Shown here: positions 1-3,641 of the stretch, piece after piece
Position numbering within the stretch: the first letter of the stretch is position 1
Layout of the letters: each line of letters starts with the position of its first letter
Source of the DNA: Deltaproteobacteria bacterium
Lineage (GTDB): Bacteria; Bdellovibrionota; UBA1018; UBA923
Direction: 5' to 3'
Length of the DNA stretch: 5,872 nucleotides
NCBI GenBank assembly: GCA_016194795.1
Contig: JACQAX010000401.1
Span: 1-5,872 of the forward strand
Position numbers and translations under genes: made by a program
Notes under the pieces: generated by a model
Seen by the model: only the letters and a program-made list of their open reading frames with translations
Told to the model about the DNA's origin: nothing
Database searches by the model: none

Positions 1-279
1 GTCCTCGACCCGCACCGTCGAGAAGTACTTGGGCGGGCTTTTGCCGGACGGTCCTTTCGCGCCGGCCGTCGGTTTGAAGCGGCCTTCGATCCGCGAGCTC
101 GAGAGCGTGGCCTCGGCGACCCTGCCGTCGAGCACGGCCGACAGGAAGTCACTATACGCCAGCTCGTCTACGCCGCGGTTGTACTCGAGCAGGTCGCGGC
201 CCAGCACGACAAGCCAGACCAGCACGAGAAGATAGAAGATTCCGAGGCGCGAGCGCTGTGGTGCTTGGGGCGGCTGCAT
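1..279 (-). CDS. ftsH: FtsH ATP-dependent zinc metalloprotease, N-terminal part (cut by left window edge)
   Basis: FtsH is a membrane-anchored AAA+ protease that degrades misfolded membrane proteins and some regulators. Only the first 93 codons are present; the second membrane segment, ATPase and zinc-protease domains would lie beyond the left edge. The visible part has a short Pro/Gln-rich cytoplasmic start (MQPPQAPQRSRLG), one membrane helix at about residues 14-28 (IFYLLVLVWLVVLG), then the start of the periplasmic FtsH_ext domain with the family pattern LAYSDFLSAVLDGRVAEATL and, near the edge, YFSTVRVED. No stop occurs before the edge. The ATG whose A pairs with position 279 was chosen because it gives the usual short cytoplasmic tail. 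Its Shine-Dalgarno is poor. The frame stays open upstream, and a GTG at 364-366 would add 29 residues rich in proline. It is transcribed divergently from the first lipoprotein gene. The identification rests on domain architecture and motif resemblance recalled from the family. Confidence 0.85.
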   Translation of the reverse strand, partial: MQPPQAPQRSRLGIFYLLVLVWLVVLGRDLLEYNRGVDELAYSDFLSAVLDGRVAEATLSSSRIEGRFKPTAGAKGPSGKSPPKYFSTVRVED

Positions 280-383
280 CCCCGCATACGGCTGCAAATT
301 CGACGCCCATTGGCCCGGCGGCGGCGGTGTGGCCAAGCCAGGTTTCGGGAGAGCGTGGTTGGACACAGTTTGTAACGCGGCCA

Positions 384-410
384 GTCAACACTAAGTTGAC
401 CATTTTGGTC
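384..410. promoter_or_regulatory. Overlapping inverted repeats between ftsH and the first lipoprotein gene
   Basis: Two perfect dyads overlap here. GTCAAC (384-389) and GTTGAC (395-400) are separated by five bases. GACCA (398-402) and TGGTC (406-410) are separated by three bases. The right arm of the first contains the -35 box of the rightward promoter, and its left arm reads TTGACT on the minus strand, like a -35 pointing toward ftsH. That minus-strand candidate has no convincing -10 partner at 16-18 bases. A repressor or activator binding here could act on either gene, but the bound factor is unknown. Confidence 0.4.
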
Positions 411-424
411 TACATCGCTATAAG
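396..424 (+). promoter_or_regulatory. Sigma70-type promoter for the first lipoprotein gene
   Basis: The -35 box TTGACC (396-401) and the -10 box TATAAG (419-424) are separated by exactly 17 bases, and each differs from consensus at one or two positions. The predicted transcription start is near 431, giving a leader of about 27 bases before the ATG at 458. The surrounding DNA is clearly more AT-rich than the neighbouring genes. This is the best-formed promoter in the window. Confidence 0.7.
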
Positions 425-445
425 CGCGGCTCACACAGTCCTTTG

Positions 446-451
446 AAGGAG
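446..451 (+). promoter_or_regulatory. Ribosome binding site deciding the start of the first lipoprotein
   Basis: AAGGAG lies six bases before the ATG at 458. A TTG at 443 in the same frame overlaps this site and would put five extra residues before the signal peptide, so it is not a credible start. Confidence 0.85.
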
Positions 452-457
452 AATTCA

Positions 458-949
458 ATGAAAAATATTTTGACCGTGGTCGCTCTCGCGGCCGCGACGA
501 TGGGCCTGGTTGGTTGTGATGATTACGTCACGCCGTCGGGCGTGGTGAGAACGGCCGCCGAGAAGATCCAGAAGCGCGAGCTCAAGGGATTCAAGAAGGC
601 CCTGACGGGCAAGGCCCTGGCCGAGTACGGCTCGAGCGAAGGCATGGCCTCCCTCGAGGCACGCGTCGCCAAGGAACCCAATGTGCGCGTCGCCGACGCC
701 GAGCTGCTTTCGGTAGCTCCGGTCAAGAACGGCACGTTCCAGACGGCCATCAAGACTTACGCGGTCAACGTGCTTGCCGGCCAGAACAGCCGCCTGCTCA
801 CCGCCACCGTGCTTTGCGACATCTATTCCGTCGACAACCACGTCAGCCACTGCGGTATCGCCCACGGTCCATATGCTCCGGGAGCCGAGTGCGTCGAATT
901 CGACCGCTCGACCGAGCTGACCGAGTGCAAGATCTCCGAAATCCGCTGA
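458..949 (+). CDS. Small lipoprotein of unknown function with four cysteines in the mature domain
   Basis: This encodes a 163-residue exported lipoprotein. Residues 1-20 are a lipoprotein signal peptide: Lys2, a hydrophobic stretch (ILTVVALAAATMGLV) and a lipobox LVGC with the lipidated Cys at residue 20. The next two residues are Asp-Asp, which in E. coli would keep the protein in the inner membrane. A helical, Lys/Arg-rich segment follows (about 31-50), then a mixed region. The mature domain has four cysteines at about 120, 132, 145 and 157, enough for two disulfides in the periplasm. I do not recognise the family. The start at 458 is fixed by a good ribosome binding site and by the signal peptide beginning exactly there. 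The gene has its own promoter and terminator, so it is probably expressed alone. Residues 40-105 weakly resemble part of the next lipoprotein (1222-1827), which could mean distant paralogy. Confidence 0.85.
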   Translation: MKNILTVVALAAATMGLVGCDDYVTPSGVVRTAAEKIQKRELKGFKKALTGKALAEYGSSEGMASLEARVAKEPNVRVADAELLSVAPVKNGTFQTAIKTYAVNVLAGQNSRLLTATVLCDIYSVDNHVSHCGIAHGPYAPGAECVEFDRSTELTECKISEIR

Positions 950-1004
950 TCGGCCGATTTCGGCGCTCTCATATATAGAGGACGGCGGGGACCGGGCCTC
1001 TTTG

Positions 1005-1045
1005 AAAACGGCGTTTCGCCCTTGGGCGAGACGCCGTTTTTATTT
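1005..1045 (+). terminator. Strong rho-independent terminator after the first lipoprotein gene
   Basis: AAAACGGCGTTTCGCC (1005-1020) pairs with GGCGAGACGCCGTTTT (1025-1040) over 16 base pairs, with one G-U wobble and a four-base CTTG loop. A U-rich tract, TTTTTATTT (1037-1045), follows. It sits 56 bases after the stop codon. The leading A-run lets it act on the minus strand too, although no minus-strand gene ends here. Confidence 0.92.
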
Positions 1046-1088
1046 GCGCTCGGGACCCGGAACACGCCAAAAAGCTCGGGCGATCGAT

Positions 1089-1110
1089 CTGAAATCCTGT
1101 GTGGTTTCAG
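1089..1110. repeat. 22-base inverted repeat upstream of the second lipoprotein gene
   Basis: CTGAAATC (1089-1096) and GGTTTCAG (1103-1110) pair over eight positions, one of them a G-U wobble as RNA, around a six-base centre. There is no U-tract, so it is not a terminator. It lies 30 bases upstream of a possible -10 box TATAAC (1140-1145), where an activator or repressor could bind. No function is shown. Confidence 0.4.
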
Positions 1111-1204
1111 GGTGTCATAGCGCCCCATGTAATCCTGACTATAACTATCGGGTATTGACGTGCGTTTCGAGGAGGCGTACTTATCTGCGCAGGGGGTCAG
1201 ACTG

Positions 1205-1214
1205 AAAGGAAGGA
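1205..1214 (+). promoter_or_regulatory. Ribosome binding site of the second lipoprotein gene
   Basis: The purine run AAAGGAAGGA contains two overlapping Shine-Dalgarno cores. The nearer, AGGA (1211-1214), lies seven bases before the ATG at 1222, which supports that start. Confidence 0.8.
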
Positions 1215-1221
1215 TCTGTTT

Positions 1222-1827
1222 ATGAAACACTCCACCAAGAATGCTCTGACTGTGTCCACGCTCCTCTCCGCCGCTCTCGCCATGACTGGCTGCGATAAAG
1301 ACATCAAGGAAGTGGCCGCCGCCGCTGCCAAGGAACTTGGAGTCCCGGTGTCGGTCAAAACCGACTCCGACGACGTGTGCGCGCAGCGCCAGCTCGAGCG
1401 CATGATCAAGCAGTACCAGGATCTCGGAAAGGACGATAAGCGCTTCGCCCGCCGGTTGCTGAAGGGCTACAAGGGCATCGTCGTGAACCCGACGGCCAAG
1501 GTCGCGAAATACACCGGCGACTCGACGGTGCTGTACGTCGGCAAGGAGTACAAGTACCTCGCCGACAAGCGCAAGCTCGAGGGCCCGGCTCCCAAGACTG
1601 GTCTCGACAAGGCCGAGTCGCTCTCGCTCAGCACGCAGGGCGCGGTCGACGAGTCCAAGAAGCGCGTCTATTCCGTCCGGGAAGACGACGTGTTCAAGAT
1701 GATCGACAGCGAGACGAGCCCAGTGCTCCAGAAGGCGCTCAACACGGGCGCGGGCAAGGATCTCGGGTATTCGTACGGCGCGATCATGGACTGCGGCGAG
1801 CTCGCCAACCTCCACGATCTGTTCTGA
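1222..1827 (+). CDS. Lipoprotein of unknown function, lysine-rich
   Basis: This encodes a 201-residue exported lipoprotein. The signal peptide has Lys2 and Lys6, a hydrophobic core (about residues 8-21, ALTVSTLLSAALAM) and the lipobox MTGC, with lipidated Cys24. Asp25 follows, an inner-membrane retention residue by the E. coli rule. Residues 26-40 form an Ala-rich helix (EVAAAAAKELG). Residues 55-90 are strongly charged and probably helical (AQRQLERMIKQYQDLG and RRLLKGYKG). The C-terminal part is mixed, with a YSYGAIMDCGEL segment near the end. Besides the lipid-bearing Cys there are only two cysteines, Cys53 and Cys191, which could form one disulfide. I recognise no family. It lies downstream of the other lipoprotein in the same direction but is separated from it by a strong terminator, so it is an independent transcription unit. 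The signal peptide, the R-x-LKG-(F/Y)-K element and an AE-x-LS element are shared with the first lipoprotein, a weak hint of common origin. Confidence 0.85.
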   Translation: MKHSTKNALTVSTLLSAALAMTGCDKDIKEVAAAAAKELGVPVSVKTDSDDVCAQRQLERMIKQYQDLGKDDKRFARRLLKGYKGIVVNPTAKVAKYTGDSTVLYVGKEYKYLADKRKLEGPAPKTGLDKAESLSLSTQGAVDESKKRVYSVREDDVFKMIDSETSPVLQKALNTGAGKDLGYSYGAIMDCGELANLHDLF

Positions 1828-1849
1828 TCGCCTCTCTTTAAAAAACGTG

Positions 1850-1891
1850 AAAGCCCGGCTTCGCTTGCTCGGAGCCGGGTTTTTATTTTTT
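1850..1891. terminator. Bidirectional rho-independent terminator between convergent genes
   Basis: The stem pairs 1850-1863 (core CCCGGCT) with 1870-1883 (core AGCCGGG), including two G-U wobbles, around the six-base loop CTTGCT. On the plus strand it is followed by TTTTTATTTTTT (1880-1891). On the minus strand the same hairpin is followed by TTT and then, after CACG, six more T. It ends the lipoprotein transcript 22 bases after its stop. It also lies just beyond the stop of the regulator gene, whose TAA (1883-1885) falls inside the plus-strand U-tract. Confidence 0.88.
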
Positions 1892-2551
1892 CCGCGACGC
1901 GGCCCGGGCGCCGCGCAGGATCATCTTCACTTCCTCGGCGAGGCGAAAGGCAAGGCTCGCCTGCTTGTGCCGGGGAAGCTCGAGCGCCTCGGCGCCGACG
2001 GTGAACACGACGGCGACCGTCGCCTCGGCGGCGTACTCCGGGTTGCGCAGCGGAGCGCCGCGCGAGCGCGCGTAACGCTCGAGATCCTCGGAGAGCTCGC
2101 TCACGAAGCGGTCGAGCTCGGCGTGGATCGCCTTGCGGAAGGCGGGCGAGGCGCCCTGGCGCTCGCCGAGCAGCAGGCGAAACAGGTTTCCGTTCTCGTG
2201 GAGATAGTCCATGAAAGCGTCGATCGACGCCTTGACCATGCCCTTCTCGGACTCGGTGCGGTGGCGCGCGTCGCGCAGCAGACGACGCAGGCTTAAACCG
2301 ACCTGGTCGACCAGCGAGAGGCCGAGCTCTTCCATGTCGCGAAAATGCCGGTAGAACGCGGCCGGCGTGATGCCGGCGGCCTTGGTCACCTCGCGCAGGC
2401 TCAACGCCGAGAAGCCGTGCTCGGCGCTCAAGCCCAGGGCGACGTCGATGAGGCGCTGGCGCGTCCTGAGCTTCTGCTCGTTACGGCTGCCGCGGCTGGC
2501 TCGGTCGGCGGGGATGAGGTGGACGACGCGGTTTGGCATACGGTTGAACAC
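1883..2551 (-). CDS. fabR: TetR-family transcriptional regulator, FabR-like (fatty-acid synthesis repressor)
   Basis: FabR is a TetR-type dimeric repressor that senses the saturation state of acyl chains and controls fatty-acid genes (fabA and fabB in E. coli). This product is 222 residues from the GTG at 2551, or 218 from the ATG at 2539; neither has a clear Shine-Dalgarno, and the ATG is equally credible. The DNA-binding domain is at about residues 25-71. Its helix-turn-helix region (SLREVTKAAGITPAAFYRHF) and the following RDMEELGLSLVDQVGL closely match my recollection of E. coli FabR. So do FRLLLGERQG (124-133), the ELDRFVSELSEDLE helix and VVFTVGAEALEL (181-192) in the ligand-binding part. 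It is divergent from fabH, with a 22-base palindrome between them, which suggests it represses fabH and possibly itself. The actual ligand and targets in this organism are inferred. Confidence 0.85.
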   Translation of the reverse strand: MFNRMPNRVVHLIPADRASRGSRNEQKLRTRQRLIDVALGLSAEHGFSALSLREVTKAAGITPAAFYRHFRDMEELGLSLVDQVGLSLRRLLRDARHRTESEKGMVKASIDAFMDYLHENGNLFRLLLGERQGASPAFRKAIHAELDRFVSELSEDLERYARSRGAPLRNPEYAAEATVAVVFTVGAEALELPRHKQASLAFRLAEEVKMILRGARAASRKK

Positions 2552-2598
2552 GGACTCTAGGCCATTTTATCGGGAAAATCACGGCGAATTTGGCGCGT

Positions 2599-2626
2599 TT
2601 GTCTTTTGAGTTAACATGTGTATACT
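2599..2626 (+). promoter_or_regulatory. Predicted fabH promoter
   Basis: A -35-like TTGTCT (2599-2604) is followed after 16 bases by a good -10 box, TATACT (2621-2626). The expected start of transcription is at 2633-2634, which is the first base of the fabH ATG, so the transcript would have little or no leader. No Shine-Dalgarno is present in front of that ATG, consistent with this reading. The -35 box is only a moderate match. Confidence 0.5.
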
Positions 2627-2628
2627 CA
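2607..2628. promoter_or_regulatory. Palindromic operator in the fabR-fabH intergenic region
   Basis: The 22-base dyad has the form TGAGT-N2-ACA-N2-TGT-N2-ACTCA, with every named base matching its symmetric partner (16 of 22 positions). The core, ACATGTGT, differs by one base from the ACACGTGT core that I recall for the E. coli FabR site, and the outer part AG(N)4CA / TGTA(N)2CT also partly fits. The site covers the fabH -10 box, so binding would block RNA polymerase. FabR-like as the bound protein is inferred from the adjacent regulator gene. Confidence 0.65.
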
Positions 2629-2633
2629 CGCGC

Positions 2634-3632
2634 ATGATTCGTTCACGCATCCACGGTACCGGCCGGGCGCTTCCCGCCCGCATTCTCACCAACGACGAGC
2701 TCGCGCGCACGGTCGACACGTCCGACGAGTGGATCCGCGAGCGCACCGGCATCCGCGAGCGCCGAATCCTCGATGCCGGGCTGGCCGCGAGCGATCTCGC
2801 CGCCGAGGCCGCGCGCAACGCGTGCGAGGCCGCCGGCTGGGACCCGGCCACGCTCGACTGCATCATCGTCGCGACCGTCACGCCCGACTCGCCGCTGCCG
2901 TCGACCGCCGTGCGCGTCCAGCAGAAGCTCGGCGTCGGCGCCGGCTGCGCGGCGTTCGACCTCACCGCCGCCTGCGCGGGCTTCGTTTACGGGCTTTCGA
3001 TCGCCGACTCGTTCATCCGCACGCGCCAGTTCAAGCGCGTCTGCGTGGTCGGCGTCGAGATCCTCTCGCGCATCGTCGACTGGCGCGACCGCAACACCTG
3101 CGTGCTCTTCGGCGACGGCGCGGGTGCCGTGGCGCTCGGCCAAGGCGACGTCGCGCGCGGGCGCGACGATCGCGGCCTCCACTCGACGCACATTCACGCC
3201 GACCCCACGGGCATCGACCACCTGCACATCCCGGCCGGCGGCAGCGCCAAGCCCGCCTCGGCCGACACCGTCGCGGGCGGCGAGCATTTCGTGCGGATGA
3301 ACGGGCGCCAGGTCTATGCGGGCGCCGTTCGCAACATCTCGGCCGCCTGCGAGGAGGCCCTGCGCGCCAACGAGCTCACGGCAGCCGACATCGACCACGT
3401 CGTCGCTCACCAGGCCAACGTGCGCATCCTCGAGGGCGTGGCCGAGCGCTGCGGGCTCTCGCTCGACAAGTTCTACCTCAACCTCGAGCGTTTCGGGAAC
3501 ACGTCGTCGGCCTCGGTGCCGATCGCGCTCGACGAGGCCGCGCGCGCCGGACGTTTCAAAGAGGGCGACCGGCTCCTGCTTTGCGCGATGGGCGCCGGCT
3601 TCGCCTACGGCTCGGCATACTTGCGCTGGTGA
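2634..3632 (+). CDS. fabH: Beta-ketoacyl-ACP synthase III (FabH)
   Basis: FabH condenses acetyl-CoA (or another short acyl-CoA) with malonyl-ACP in the cytoplasm, the first step of type II fatty-acid synthesis. The 332-residue length is normal, slightly longer than the roughly 317 of E. coli. The N-terminal signature MIRSRIHGTG, TSDEWIRERTGIRERR (29-44) and GDGAGAVALG are typical. The catalytic triad is complete: Cys114 in TAACAGF, His259 in AHQAN and Asn289 in FGNTSSASVP. The C-terminus, GAGFAYGSAYLRW, is also typical. The ATG at 2634 was preferred over the in-frame ATG at 2616 because it gives the usual FabH N-terminus and because 2616 lies inside the palindromic operator. Neither has a Shine-Dalgarno. 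No other fab genes are next to it, so this may be a stand-alone or additional KASIII with branched or longer primer preference; related KASIII-fold synthases cannot be fully excluded. It ends nine bases from the convergent gene's stop. Confidence 0.93.
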   Translation: MIRSRIHGTGRALPARILTNDELARTVDTSDEWIRERTGIRERRILDAGLAASDLAAEAARNACEAAGWDPATLDCIIVATVTPDSPLPSTAVRVQQKLGVGAGCAAFDLTAACAGFVYGLSIADSFIRTRQFKRVCVVGVEILSRIVDWRDRNTCVLFGDGAGAVALGQGDVARGRDDRGLHSTHIHADPTGIDHLHIPAGGSAKPASADTVAGGEHFVRMNGRQVYAGAVRNISAACEEALRANELTAADIDHVVAHQANVRILEGVAERCGLSLDKFYLNLERFGNTSSASVPIALDEAARAGRFKEGDRLLLCAMGAGFAYGSAYLRW

Positions 3633-3641
3633 TCCCGGCGC

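Larger units (their letters stand above)
950..1221. other. Non-coding spacer between the two lipoprotein genes
   Basis: This stretch of 272 bases has no convincing gene. It holds the intrinsic terminator of the upstream gene (1005-1045), a dyad at 1089-1110, two weak promoter candidates and the ribosome binding site of the next gene. Just after the upstream stop there are two short hairpins: GCCGA/TCGGC, and CTCT (966-969) with AGAG (977-980). One promoter candidate is a lone TATAAC (1140-1145) without a -35 box. The other is TTGACG (1155-1160), followed at 17 bases by the poor -10 TACTTA (1178-1183). The 67-codon frame at 1002-1205 begins within the terminator stem and shows no ribosome binding site or recognisable protein. 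Confidence 0.7.

Noticed and set aside
972..1045. Possible small RNA of about 60 bases starting after TATATA (972-977) and ending at the terminator
   Set aside because: There is no -35 box at a suitable distance (949-954 reads ATCGGC), and the terminator is explained by the upstream lipoprotein gene.
1169..1174. Strong Shine-Dalgarno-like AGGAGG core upstream of the second lipoprotein, suggesting a leader peptide
   Set aside because: No ATG or GTG start lies 5-10 bases downstream with a sensible frame, so I see no leader peptide.
823..1815. 330-codon minus-strand frame opposite the second lipoprotein
   Set aside because: It crosses the strong terminator at 1005-1045 and opposes two genes with good ribosome binding sites and lipoboxes. 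No domain pattern was seen.
2616..2633. Alternative fabH start at ATG 2616 adding MCILTR
   Set aside because: It lies inside the palindromic operator and overlaps the -10 box, and the extra residues are not part of the usual FabH N-terminus.
2643..3410. 255-codon minus-strand frame opposite fabH
   Set aside because: This is the antisense shadow of a GC-rich gene; its composition is Ala/Gly/Arg/Val-biased with no motif.
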